Part shown: piece by piece, positions 7,779 to 15,484 of the stretch
Layout of the letters: every line of letters begins with the position of its first letter
Numbering within the stretch: position 1 is the stretch's first letter
Source: a virus
Virus record (IMG/VR): IMGVR_UViG_3300017781_000010
Coordinates: 1 to 57,079 of that record
Strand: one strand, 5' to 3'
DNA length: 57,079 nt
Position numbers and translations under genes: made by a program
The notes under the pieces: generated by a model
Databases searched by the model: none
What the model saw: the letters and a program-made list of their open reading frames with translations, nothing else
What the model was told of the DNA's origin: nothing

Positions 7779-8334
7779 GTTCTTCAATTCCTAAGTCGTT
7801 ATATATAACATTGTTAAAATCTACGTTTGCCCAGCGCCATTCGCTTTCATGTACGTCTTTAGGCTCAACACCTATATCTTGATACATACGCATCCATACA
7901 GGATCTTGACCACGTTTTACACGCCATACTTCACCATGTATACTTTTAATCATATTTGCTTCATTAGGAAATCTTACATCAGGAATAACAAAGTCTTTAG
8001 TAGGATATTTCACTAGTTCTTGCTTTACTAAACTAACCCAAATACCGTCATCAAACCCATGACGCATACAATCAGTACCAAACTCTTGTAATACTAGTCT
8101 TGGTGTGATAGTACGTCCTGTTTCTTTAGTCCAAAACTCGTCTTGTGTTTCTCTCCACTCTCTACTCTCTACAGTATCACCTTCAAGCATTTGTCTATCC
8201 CAATTAAATACGGTTGCTACACCATCTTTTAATTTGTCAGCAAAACTTAGTTTTGTAAATCCGTGATTCTCAACTAATATATCTCCTACTGTTCCTTTAC
8301 CACAGCCTATCAAGCCGCATATTCCTATTATCAT
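7723..8334 (-). CDS. 1: Deoxynucleoside monophosphate kinase (gp1-like)
   Basis: 203 aa; T4 gp1 is 241 aa. It phosphorylates dNMPs (in T4 dTMP, dGMP and hydroxymethyl-dCMP) to feed phage DNA synthesis. A P-loop GLIGCGKGT is at residues 7-15, followed by the family's LSFADKLKDGVATVFNW segment. Near residues 84-91 LQEFGTDCMR is present, and VIPDVRFPNEANMI is the typical nucleotide-kinase 'DVRFxNE' motif. It is the last gene of a 4-bp-overlapping chain with the two oxygenase genes, so it is probably transcribed from the sigma70-like promoter at 9596-9624 rather than a late promoter, fitting a replication-phase enzyme. Confidence 0.85.
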   Translation of the reverse strand: MIIGICGLIGCGKGTVGDILVENHGFTKLSFADKLKDGVATVFNWDRQMLEGDTVESREWRETQDEFWTKETGRTITPRLVLQEFGTDCMRHGFDDGIWVSLVKQELVKYPTKDFVIPDVRFPNEANMIKSIHGEVWRVKRGQDPVWMRMYQDIGVEPKDVHESEWRWANVDFNNVIYNDLGIEELKSQVKDLLVSNEHLVSV

Positions 8335-8948
8335 AATTTTAGTTCCGATGTACCACCGCCTACAGTTCCCCTAGCAAAGAAATTAAATGCCAAACTGTAT
8401 CGTGGAGTTGTTGTTTGATTTGGGGTTACTTGGTGTTCTAAATGACTTGGGAATATAACTATGTCTCCGCTCTTAGGACTTATAGTAAATCCTGGAGTAT
8501 TCCATTGGTTGTGATTTTTAAAACTTACCCTAACTGTATCATGGAATAAGTTATAATATAGATGTGATTTATGAAACACTATATCACCTGCCCCTGGCTC
8601 ATTTTGAATATAATATACTCCACTTAACATTGCATTACTATGCCAATGTAGTGTGTTTTGTTCATTTTTTGCATGTCTGTTAATCCAACTATTTTGCATC
8701 TCAAACTCTACATCATCATTTACTTGTAATTCATCTTTTACAAAAACGTTACATGCTTCTTGTATTTGTTTTTTTAAGTTTGATAACTTCGGATTATTTA
8801 AAATATACTTGTCATCAGTATGATCATGTCCTGCCGCTTCATCTGGATAATCTAAATTTTCAATCCATTTCATTGTAATAGGATCTACAGTACCAATATT
8901 TGAATAAAATAAAGGTATAGCAAATAAAGGTGTAGTTTGATATTTCAT
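8331..8948 (-). CDS. Putative 2OG-Fe(II) oxygenase (2OG-FeII_Oxy_5 type), copy 1
   Basis: 205 aa. It starts with the family-typical TPLFAIPLFYSN and has candidate iron ligands H101/H103 in LHWHSN, a distal His in the SHLEHQV segment (H169 or H172) and an Arg in TPRYSLAFNF (R183) for binding the 2-oxoglutarate carboxylate. This order (H...H...R, ending in -LAFN-) matches the small phage and marine-bacterial 2OG-Fe(II) oxygenase family. The substrate is unknown; phage members may hydroxylate proteins or nucleotides. It overlaps the next oxygenase gene by 4 bp and the kinase gene by 4 bp, and is a diverged paralogue of its upstream neighbour. Confidence 0.75.
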   Translation of the reverse strand: MKYQTTPLFAIPLFYSNIGTVDPITMKWIENLDYPDEAAGHDHTDDKYILNNPKLSNLKKQIQEACNVFVKDELQVNDDVEFEMQNSWINRHAKNEQNTLHWHSNAMLSGVYYIQNEPGAGDIVFHKSHLYYNLFHDTVRVSFKNHNQWNTPGFTISPKSGDIVIFPSHLEHQVTPNQTTTPRYSLAFNFFARGTVGGGTSELKL

Positions 8949-9589
8949 ATATTAATCCTTACTGAATTTGTTCCTAGTTTACCTTTAGGAAAATAATTAA
9001 AAGCCAAACTATATCTATCTTGTTTATCATTACTAAGTGCGACCTCATGTTCTAAGTGGCTAGGAAATATTAAACAATCTCCAGTCATAGGTTTTACTGT
9101 CCATGCTCCAATAGTATATTGACTCCAATTTTCTTTTGTATTAGGTCGTACATGTTCTGGAAATGTATTAAGATGTTGTCTATTCTTTCTAAATGTAATA
9201 GGATTAGAATGGTCTCCTACTTCAGGATAATATACTCCACTAATTAATGAATTAGCATGATTGTGTAATCCTATATCACTACCAGTATTCATCTTATTAA
9301 TCCAACTTGTAGTAAGTTCGAACTTTGTATCGTCTGTAACATCTAAAACTGTATGAGCAAAATGATTTACTGCACGTTCTATTAGTTCTAGTAAGTTACT
9401 TAATTTTGGCTGATTAAGGACATCAAATCCTCGTTCTGACGCTGGTAAATGATCTTCGTTGCCATATTGTGCAACAGAACTATTTGGGCAGTCTAAACGC
9501 TTTAGCCATGCAAGTGTTATTGGATCCAGAGGTCCAATATGTGTCTTTAGCAAAGGCGTTGAGAATAAAGGTGTGATATCATAATGCAT
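8945..9589 (-). CDS. Putative 2OG-Fe(II) oxygenase (2OG-FeII_Oxy_5 type), copy 2
   Basis: 214 aa, paralogous to the downstream gene: the same start (TPLFSTPLLKTHIG), H109/H111 in GLHNHANSLISGVYYP, distal SHLEHEV (H178/H181), R192 in DRYSLAFNYF. It has an extra ~12 residues near 41-57. The tandem pair suggests duplication followed by divergence of substrate or partner. It is the first gene of a three-gene chain with gp1. Its ATG has no Shine-Dalgarno sequence; instead a TTGACA-N17-TATTAT promoter places the expected transcription start at about the ATG, so the mRNA may be leaderless. Confidence 0.75.
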   Translation of the reverse strand: MHYDITPLFSTPLLKTHIGPLDPITLAWLKRLDCPNSSVAQYGNEDHLPASERGFDVLNQPKLSNLLELIERAVNHFAHTVLDVTDDTKFELTTSWINKMNTGSDIGLHNHANSLISGVYYPEVGDHSNPITFRKNRQHLNTFPEHVRPNTKENWSQYTIGAWTVKPMTGDCLIFPSHLEHEVALSNDKQDRYSLAFNYFPKGKLGTNSVRINI

Positions 9590-9595
9590 AGTATA

Positions 9596-9624
9596 ATAAT
9601 ACTATCAATATATCAGTTTGTCAA
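9596..9624 (-). promoter_or_regulatory. Sigma70-like promoter for the 2OG/gp1 operon
   Basis: On the minus strand: TTGACA (9619-9624), a 17-bp spacer and TATTAT (9596-9601). The ATG begins 6 nt after the -10 box, at about the expected +1. No late octamer is present here, unlike at structural genes. Confidence 0.65.
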
Positions 9625-9631
9625 GTATTTT

Positions 9632-10390
9632 TTAACCTATTGTGAATCCGTAGCCCATTCCACCGGCTACTTGCTGTGATACATCCATTTCAAGTTTTTC
9701 TAGTTCTGCTTGTGCTTCTGCTTTGAGTGCATCACCGTTCAAAGAACTACCACCTTGTGGTCCTGCTATTTGTGCAAACTTACTACGTGCTTCTCCTAGC
9801 ATAAATTTACAAGTTGCTACAGTATAATCTTTAATCCATTGACTTGCTAGATAGTCTGACAATAATTGTTCATCTGGACGATAATTGTAACAAAGTAGTA
9901 ACAATGTTTCTTGTGTTCGAGGACGCTGTAACATTGTAAATTCTTTTGTAGTTGTATTCCATTTAAATTCAATATAAGAACCAAACATTCTACCTACTAG
10001 TTCTTGGTACTGACTAAACATATCATATGTTGCTAGTCCGCCCATGTTAGAACTTGATAACAAGTAAGTGTTAGTGTATGCCATGTTGAATGGTTCAAAT
10101 AATGTACCACCATCTCCGCCACCTGATCGTGAACCAATTGAACGTCTGAAAACTCTTCTTACTTCAATTACATTATCTGGCAAAACATAAGTGTTTTGAT
10201 CTTCAACTGTTGGCATAAACATATATGATTCTTCAACTGAATTATCTGAACGCTGTCTAAATTTTGATAACGCTTTTCCTAATGCAGTTTGATAATGAAC
10301 TGGATCTAGTTCAACGTCTACCATACCTCCGCCCAATAGTGCGTAAACGTAGTCGTAAACTTCTTGTTTTTTAGTTGCTAGTGTAGCCAT
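9632..10390 (-). CDS. 13: Neck protein gp13-like
   Basis: About 252 aa from the ATG at 10390 (T4 gp13 is 309 aa). In T4 gp13 joins the head-tail neck with gp14. The sequence MATLATKKQEVYDYVYALLGGG begins with the helical neck-protein pattern; LPDNVIEVRRVFR and the C-terminal SQWIKDYTVATCKFMLGEARSKFA helices fit head-tail connector proteins. A GTG 15 bp upstream would include the ribosome site GGAG (10400-10403) in the coding region, so the ATG is preferred. It sits back-to-back with gp14 on the other strand, sharing a palindromic late-promoter region. The gp13 name is by similarity plus this neighbourhood. Confidence 0.72.
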   Translation of the reverse strand: MATLATKKQEVYDYVYALLGGGMVDVELDPVHYQTALGKALSKFRQRSDNSVEESYMFMPTVEDQNTYVLPDNVIEVRRVFRRSIGSRSGGGDGGTLFEPFNMAYTNTYLLSSSNMGGLATYDMFSQYQELVGRMFGSYIEFKWNTTTKEFTMLQRPRTQETLLLLCYNYRPDEQLLSDYLASQWIKDYTVATCKFMLGEARSKFAQIAGPQGGSSLNGDALKAEAQAELEKLEMDVSQQVAGGMGYGFTIG

Positions 10391-10408
10391 ATGTAAAGTC
10401 TCCACTAG

Positions 10409-10416
10409 TATTTATC
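10409..10416 (-). promoter_or_regulatory. T4-type late promoter for gp13
   Basis: GATAAATA followed by CT on the minus strand, 19 nt before the gp13 ATG. Forms one arm of a 9-bp inverted repeat with the plus-strand octamer at 10433. Confidence 0.78.
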
Positions 10417-10432
10417 GTTAGATGCCTCGTTC

Positions 10433-10440
10433 GATAAATA
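10433..10440 (+). promoter_or_regulatory. T4-type late promoter for gp14
   Basis: GATAAATA on the plus strand, only 5 nt before the likely gp14 ATG at 10446, so the transcript would start near the ATG. It is the mirror image of the gp13 promoter: TATTTATCG (10409-10417) and CGATAAATA (10432-10440). Confidence 0.65.
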
Positions 10441-10445
10441 TGTGT

Positions 10446-11600
10446 ATGCCAAGACTATCCTTATATAAACCAGAAAAGGGCAACGATTACGCATTTATGG
10501 ACAAACAAGTCTATGAAATGTTCACTGTAGGCGGAACTGATATATTCGTTCACAAGTATCTAGGCCCTAATAATCCTGATGAAGCAGATGCAACTGCGGA
10601 TCAGCCTCGCTATAATGCTGTCAAAGAAACTAATATTCAAGACATGTTGTTCCTTGAAAATAGGGATAGAAAATACGATCCAGACATTTATACTATGCGT
10701 GGCATCTACAATGTACAAGATATTGATTTTGATATGAGTCAATTCGGCTTATTTCTACAAAACGACACATTGTTTATGACCATACATATTAATAATAGTG
10801 TAAAGACACTTGGTAGAAAAATTATGAGTGGTGATGTAATTGAATTACCACATTTGAAAGACGAATATGCGGCGAATGATTTTTCATATGCACTAAAAAG
10901 ATTTTACGTAGTTGAAGATGTAAACAGAGCCGCAGAAGGTTTTTCACCTACATGGTATCCACATCTATATAGAATTAAATTAAAACAAATTGTTGACTCA
11001 CAAGAGTTCAAAGAAATATTAGACTTACCTGCACAAGAAGGTTCAACTGATACTTTACGTGATGTATTAAGTACCTATGAAAAAGAAATGAATATCAATA
11101 ATGCTGTGATTGCACAGGCAGAAGCAGATGCACCTAAATCAGGATACGATATAGGACATTACTATACACTAGCAACTAATGATGATGGTACTGTTGCACT
11201 CAAAACAGCAGACGAAACTGATATAGATGCAAGTAACATAGGTGTTCAAGCAGGCGATATTAGTGATCGTCCAGATAGAGCAGGATATCAAGGATACTTA
11301 CTAGGCTTTGAAGGTAACAATGGTGCACCTTATGGCATGGGAATTAGTTTTCCAACTGCATCAGTAGACGGAGATTATTTTTTGAGAACAGATTATTCAC
11401 CTAAAAGATTATTTAGGTATGACGGCAATCGTTGGATCAAGTTACAAGACGGTGTAAGAGTAGACTTAACTAATACTGACACACGTAATACACAGAAAAC
11501 AACATTTATTAATAATCCTGCAACATCACAAATTGGTGGTGAAACAGTTCCTGAAAAACAAAGTCTATCAAAAGCACTTAGACCTAAGGCGGATAACTAA
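10446..11600 (+). CDS. 14: Neck protein gp14
   Basis: 384 aa from the ATG at 10446; T4 gp14 is 256 aa. In T4 it completes the neck that joins head and tail. The N-terminus MPRLSLYKPEKGNDYAFMD and the segments GGTDIFVHKYLGPNNP, FLENRDRKYDPDIY, RGIYNVQDIDFD and DVIELPHLKDEYA are the strongly conserved core of marine T4-like gp14 proteins. The last ~130 residues are an extension with a 'FRYDGNRWIKL' module also seen in sheath and fibre proteins. An ATG at 10422 would begin before the late promoter octamer and adds eight non-conserved residues, so it is rejected. No clear SD precedes either start. The stop overlaps the gp15 ATG by one base. Confidence 0.87.
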   Translation: MPRLSLYKPEKGNDYAFMDKQVYEMFTVGGTDIFVHKYLGPNNPDEADATADQPRYNAVKETNIQDMLFLENRDRKYDPDIYTMRGIYNVQDIDFDMSQFGLFLQNDTLFMTIHINNSVKTLGRKIMSGDVIELPHLKDEYAANDFSYALKRFYVVEDVNRAAEGFSPTWYPHLYRIKLKQIVDSQEFKEILDLPAQEGSTDTLRDVLSTYEKEMNINNAVIAQAEADAPKSGYDIGHYYTLATNDDGTVALKTADETDIDASNIGVQAGDISDRPDRAGYQGYLLGFEGNNGAPYGMGISFPTASVDGDYFLRTDYSPKRLFRYDGNRWIKLQDGVRVDLTNTDTRNTQKTTFINNPATSQIGGETVPEKQSLSKALRPKADN

Positions 11601-13036
11601 TGGAACATTTTTATGACGGCCAAGTAAGGCGCTACGTTACTCAAATGGTAAGACTAATGAGTAACTTTTCTGTCAAAGACGGCAAAGGAAACCTTACTCA
11701 GATACCAGTAACCTACGGAGATCTTACACGTCAAGTTGCAAGTATAATTCGTGACAACACAGAAAACAAAATACCTAGTGCGCCACGTATTGCTGTACAC
11801 GTAACTGGTATGGAAATAGATAGAGAGCGTACAGCAGATGCTAGTTATGTTAGTAAAGTAAACATTAGAGAACGTGCATATGATAGTAACAATAAAGAAT
11901 ATCTAAATTATGAAGGTAAAAATTATACAGTAGAAAGATTAATGCCTACACCATATAAACTTACATTCAATTGTGATATATGGTCTACAAATACAGATAT
12001 GAAACTTCAAATACTAGAACAAATACTAGTATTGTTTAATCCTAGTTTAGAAGTACAAACAACTGACAACTATATAGACTGGACAAGTTTGACACATGTG
12101 ATGTTAGATAGTGTTACATGGAGTTCAAGAAGTGTACCTGTTGGAGTTGATTCAGAAATAGACGTTGCAACACTTACGTTTAGTACACCAATCTATATTA
12201 GTCCGCCTGTAAAAGTTAAAAGACTTGGTGTTATTACAAATATTATTACAAGTATATTTGACGAAAATACAGGAACATTAGATTTAGGATTAAGTATGCC
12301 ATCATTAAATGCACATGACGACAGTATTGTACCTGGTGTAGCAGACAAAGACGGACAACGTTCAGTAGAAACTACAGCCGCTAAACATGTAGTAGGTACA
12401 AATTATCAAGATTTTGGCGTGTATATCTCAGGTAATTTAGCACAAATTGAAAGTCGTGGTTTAGTAGGTTCAACTAATTGGAGACAAATACTAGATTCAC
12501 ACCCTGGTCAATATCAGGATGATATAAGTAGAATATTCTTTACAAAACTAAACGAAGTTACACACGAAGTAACTGGTACAATAAGCATTAACTCATTAGA
12601 CGAAACACAACTTATAATAAATTGGGACACTGATACGTTCCCAAGTAATACTATAATACAAGGTCCTGTTAGAAATAACAATCAATGGACAACTATTGAT
12701 TATATTATTGATCCACAAAAAACTGTTCCAACTAATATAATGAAGGGACTAGGTGGTAGAATATTATTATTAAATGATATTGGAGATGCTAATAACGCAG
12801 ACGGTCCAGATGCTTGGCGTGGAGCGTCGGGTGATTTAGTTGCTAAACGCAATGATATTGTTGAATGGGACGGTAATAGTTGGGTAATTGTATTTGATGC
12901 ATCAACTGTAACCGAAGTAACATATACAACTAATTTAAATACAGGCGTTCAATATCGCTGGGATGGCGAAGAATGGCTCTTAAGTATTGAGGGATTATAT
13001 CCAGGAGGGACCTGGCGAATCGCTCTCAACGGCTAA
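11600..13036 (+). CDS. 15: Tail completion / sheath stabiliser protein gp15-like
   Basis: 478 aa; T4 gp15 is 272 aa. In T4 gp15 caps the tail tube and sheath for head joining. The conserved core is the first ~220 residues: MEHFYDGQVRRYVTQMVRLM, IPVTYGDLTRQVASII, IAVHVTGMEIDRER, PTPYKLTFNCDIWS and VDSEIDVATLTFSTPIYISPP. The remaining ~250 residues are an extension ending in two 'W-D-G-x-x-W' units (VEWDGNSWVIVFD; YRWDGEEWLLS). It is coupled to gp14 by TAATG overlap and is the last structural gene of the plus-strand block before metabolic genes. Confidence 0.85.
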   Translation: MEHFYDGQVRRYVTQMVRLMSNFSVKDGKGNLTQIPVTYGDLTRQVASIIRDNTENKIPSAPRIAVHVTGMEIDRERTADASYVSKVNIRERAYDSNNKEYLNYEGKNYTVERLMPTPYKLTFNCDIWSTNTDMKLQILEQILVLFNPSLEVQTTDNYIDWTSLTHVMLDSVTWSSRSVPVGVDSEIDVATLTFSTPIYISPPVKVKRLGVITNIITSIFDENTGTLDLGLSMPSLNAHDDSIVPGVADKDGQRSVETTAAKHVVGTNYQDFGVYISGNLAQIESRGLVGSTNWRQILDSHPGQYQDDISRIFFTKLNEVTHEVTGTISINSLDETQLIINWDTDTFPSNTIIQGPVRNNNQWTTIDYIIDPQKTVPTNIMKGLGGRILLLNDIGDANNADGPDAWRGASGDLVAKRNDIVEWDGNSWVIVFDASTVTEVTYTTNLNTGVQYRWDGEEWLLSIEGLYPGGTWRIALNG

Positions 13037-13044
13037 TTATTTTT

Positions 13045-13485
13045 ATGAACAAGATAATTTGCAGTGGAACTCTGTTCTACAGTCTAAAAACACAACGCTT
13101 TTTACTATTACATCGTGCTAAAGGCAAGACCAAAAATCTCTGGGGATTAGTTGGTGGCACCGGGGAAGGTAAAGAAACTCCTTGGGAAGTTCTTAAACGT
13201 GAAATAACAGAAGAGGTTGGCTTTGAACCTAAAATTGAAAAAACTATTCCTCTTGAAACTTTTATATCAACCGATCATCAGTTTCAGTTTCATACATATC
13301 TTTGTGCAGTAAAAGAAGAATTTATTCCTATACTAAACGATGAGCATCACGGGTATGCTTGGGTTAATAGTGGTAGTTGGCCAAAACCTTTACACCACGG
13401 ATTACGCAATACACTACAAAGTAAAATTAATCAAAGTAAACTTGAAACTGTAACAAAAGTTTTAAATTTACTTGACAAAGAGTAG
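13045..13485 (+). CDS. Nudix hydrolase
   Basis: 146 aa. A complete Nudix box spans residues 38-60: G38-x5-E44-x7-R52-E53-x2-E56-E57-x-G59. The motif matches GX5EX7REUXEEXGU at every position. Nudix enzymes hydrolyse nucleoside diphosphates linked to another group; sugar nucleotides, capped RNA ends, NAD(H) and mutagenic nucleotides are common substrates, and sequence alone does not say which. The gene follows gp15 by 8 bp and comes directly before the heptose cassette, so a nucleotide-sugar or RNA-decapping role is plausible. The heptose-operon promoter overlaps its last codons. Confidence 0.88.
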   Translation: MNKIICSGTLFYSLKTQRFLLLHRAKGKTKNLWGLVGGTGEGKETPWEVLKREITEEVGFEPKIEKTIPLETFISTDHQFQFHTYLCAVKEEFIPILNDEHHGYAWVNSGSWPKPLHHGLRNTLQSKINQSKLETVTKVLNLLDKE

Positions 13486-13500
13486 ATAGTAAGTTATTAT
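13472..13500 (+). promoter_or_regulatory. Sigma70-like promoter for the heptose cassette
   Basis: TTGACA (13472-13477), 17-bp spacer and TATTAT (13495-13500). The hldE-like ATG begins at 13506, at about the expected +1. Hexamers and spacing are identical to those of the promoter at 9596-9624. Confidence 0.62.
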
Positions 13501-13505
13501 ATAGT

Positions 13506-14645
13506 ATGAAAGTCTTAGTTATTGGTGATATAATATTAGACAAATATATTTACGGCACTAGTACACGTATTAGTCCGGAAGCACCTGTGCCGGTAGTAAC
13601 ACACAAAGAAGAAAAAACTACAATGGGTGGAGCGGCATTAGTTTACGATAATTTAAAAAGTTTAGGTGTAGATGTAGAAATGTATGACACACTAGAAGAC
13701 CATAGTGTCAAAACTAGAATTATTTGTGATGGACATTACATAACACGTATTGATGAAGATAAAGATGCAAACTCAAATGCTGTGCTAGAAAGAATAAAAC
13801 AATCAGATTTCAGACCATATGATATTGTTGTTCTAAGTGATTACGATAAAGGCACATTAGACAATGCTAAACAAATTATAAAACATATTAATAAATTTAA
13901 TTGTAAAGTAATCGTAGATCCAAAACGTTACGCACATGACTATGAAGGTGCTTGGTTAGTTAAACCTAACAATAGCGAATACACTAAGTTTGAGTTTGAT
14001 GAATGGCAAGGTAATATTATTACTACTGACGCTGGACATAAAGTTACTGCTAAAATAGATGAAGTTGAATACAACATTCCTGTAGAAACAGTTGAAGTAT
14101 CAGACGTTACTGGTGCAGGTGATTGCTTCCTAGCAGGATTTGTATACAGTCTTACAAAAGGATATACACACAAGAAATGTTTAGAAGTTGCTATACGAGG
14201 ATCAACTGAAAGTGTTAAACACGCAGGCACATACATACTTAACCAAGACGATGTTGAAGATACAGTTGTGTTTACTAACGGAGTCTTTGATATACTACAC
14301 ACTGGACATTTAGAACTATTGCGTCAAGCAAAAGAACTAGGCAACAAACTCGTTGTAGGTATTAATTCTGATGCAAGTGTAAAAAGACTCAAGGGCAATG
14401 ACAGACCAATAAACAACACTGATCAAAGAGTAAAACAGATATCAATGTTACCGTGGGTAGACGAAGTCCACGTTTTTGATCAAGATACTCCTTACGAGTT
14501 AATTAAGTATATACAACCTAATAAAATTGTTAAGGGCGGAGATTATACTGTTGAAACTGTTGTAGGACATGATTTAGCAGAAGTACATCTTATTCCAACA
14601 GTAGAAGGTTATTCAACAACAAGTATTATAGAGAACAGTAAATGA
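13506..14645 (+). CDS. hldE: Bifunctional heptose-7-P kinase / heptose-1-P adenylyltransferase (HldE-like)
   Basis: 379 aa; E. coli HldE is 477 aa. HldE phosphorylates D-glycero-beta-D-manno-heptose 7-phosphate at C1 and later adenylylates heptose 1-phosphate. The kinase (PfkB/ribokinase family, residues 1-250) shows VLVIGDIILDKYIYG, SPEAPVPVV, GGAALVYDNL and the anion hole/catalytic base DVTGAGDCF (200-208). The nucleotidyltransferase domain (255-379) shows FTNGVFDILHTGH (256-268, with the HxGH motif), GINSDASVKRLKG and VKGGDYT. Relative to E. coli, about 35 residues are missing after LGVDVEMY in the kinase, giving a compact domain. The downstream gene overlaps by ATGA. This is the strongest evidence that the cassette makes an ADP-heptose-type sugar. 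Confidence 0.87.
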   Translation: MKVLVIGDIILDKYIYGTSTRISPEAPVPVVTHKEEKTTMGGAALVYDNLKSLGVDVEMYDTLEDHSVKTRIICDGHYITRIDEDKDANSNAVLERIKQSDFRPYDIVVLSDYDKGTLDNAKQIIKHINKFNCKVIVDPKRYAHDYEGAWLVKPNNSEYTKFEFDEWQGNIITTDAGHKVTAKIDEVEYNIPVETVEVSDVTGAGDCFLAGFVYSLTKGYTHKKCLEVAIRGSTESVKHAGTYILNQDDVEDTVVFTNGVFDILHTGHLELLRQAKELGNKLVVGINSDASVKRLKGNDRPINNTDQRVKQISMLPWVDEVHVFDQDTPYELIKYIQPNKIVKGGDYTVETVVGHDLAEVHLIPTVEGYSTTSIIENSK

Positions 14646-15484
14646 GCGAACGTTTAAAAATTTTAATTACAGGTGCCGATGGTTTTATTGGTAAAAACCT
14701 AAAAGAATACCTAATGAGCAAAGGCCACGGTATAGCAGAGTATGAATTTATTGAAAATGTAGTTCCTGATTGCAGTCAATTTGATAAGGTTATACATATG
14801 GGTGCTATATCAAGCACAACTGAACGAGATGTTGAAAAAGTTTTAAGACAAAACTTAGACTTTAGTCATAGATTAATGCAAGTATGCGACATGCAAGGTG
14901 TAGATTTAATATATGCATCAAGTGCTAGTGTATACGGAGATGGTCAACAGTTTAACGAAGATGCTCCTAAGCAACCTCAAAGTCCTTATTCATGGTCAAA
15001 ATACTTATTTGATAGAAGTGTTGAAATGTTATCTTGGGAAGATTATAAATGTAACATTAAAGGGTTACGATTTTTCAATGTATATGGAGAACACGAAGAA
15101 CACAAAGGTGATCAAATGAGTGTGTTTCATAAGTTTAGAAGTCAAGCAAAAGAAACAGGTAAAGTACATCCTTTCGAAGGCAGTGATGAATATTTGCGAG
15201 ACTTTATATACATAGGAGATGTATGTCAAATTATTGAAAAAATGATGCATATAGACGAAATGGGTATATGGAATGTAGGTACCGGAGACACAACTAGTTT
15301 TGGTTCAATTGCTAGTGATATTGCTAGTAAGTATAATGCTAAAGTAGAACCTATACCAATGCCTAGTGCATTAAAAGGACAATATCAAAAATATACGTGT
15401 AGTGACAATACAAAGTTACTAGGTACAATCGGTGAGTATAAATTTACTACACCTAAGGAGTGGATAGAAACATGGAAAGACTAG
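14642..15484 (+). CDS. hldD: ADP-glyceromanno-heptose 6-epimerase (HldD-like)
   Basis: 280 aa; E. coli HldD is 310 aa. HldD converts ADP-D-glycero- to ADP-L-glycero-D-manno-heptose. It is an extended short-chain dehydrogenase with NAD(P)-binding TGADGFIG (10-17) and catalytic Y116-x3-K120 in YSWSKYLFD. HldD-specific segments align well with the E. coli protein: MGAISSTTERD (E. coli EGACSSTTEWD), RFFNVYGEHEEHKG (E. coli RYFNVYGPREGHKG), FEGSDEYLRDFIYIGDV and LKGQYQKYT. These support HldD over a generic epimerase. About 20-25 residues are missing near 35-45. It overlaps hldE by 4 bp and the cupin gene by 13 bp. Confidence 0.87.
   Translation: MSERLKILITGADGFIGKNLKEYLMSKGHGIAEYEFIENVVPDCSQFDKVIHMGAISSTTERDVEKVLRQNLDFSHRLMQVCDMQGVDLIYASSASVYGDGQQFNEDAPKQPQSPYSWSKYLFDRSVEMLSWEDYKCNIKGLRFFNVYGEHEEHKGDQMSVFHKFRSQAKETGKVHPFEGSDEYLRDFIYIGDVCQIIEKMMHIDEMGIWNVGTGDTTSFGSIASDIASKYNAKVEPIPMPSALKGQYQKYTCSDNTKLLGTIGEYKFTTPKEWIETWKD

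Noticed and set aside
10391-10405. GTG start for gp13 at 10405
   Set aside because: The added codons contain the ribosome site GGAG; the ATG at 10390 is correctly spaced and begins the conserved sequence.
10422-10445. Earlier ATG for gp14 at 10422
   Set aside because: It precedes and includes the late-promoter octamer, adds eight residues unlike known gp14 N-termini, and has no Shine-Dalgarno sequence.
15460-15471. GTG start for the cupin at 15460
   Set aside because: It overlaps the AAGGAG ribosome site, which is well spaced for the ATG at 15472.
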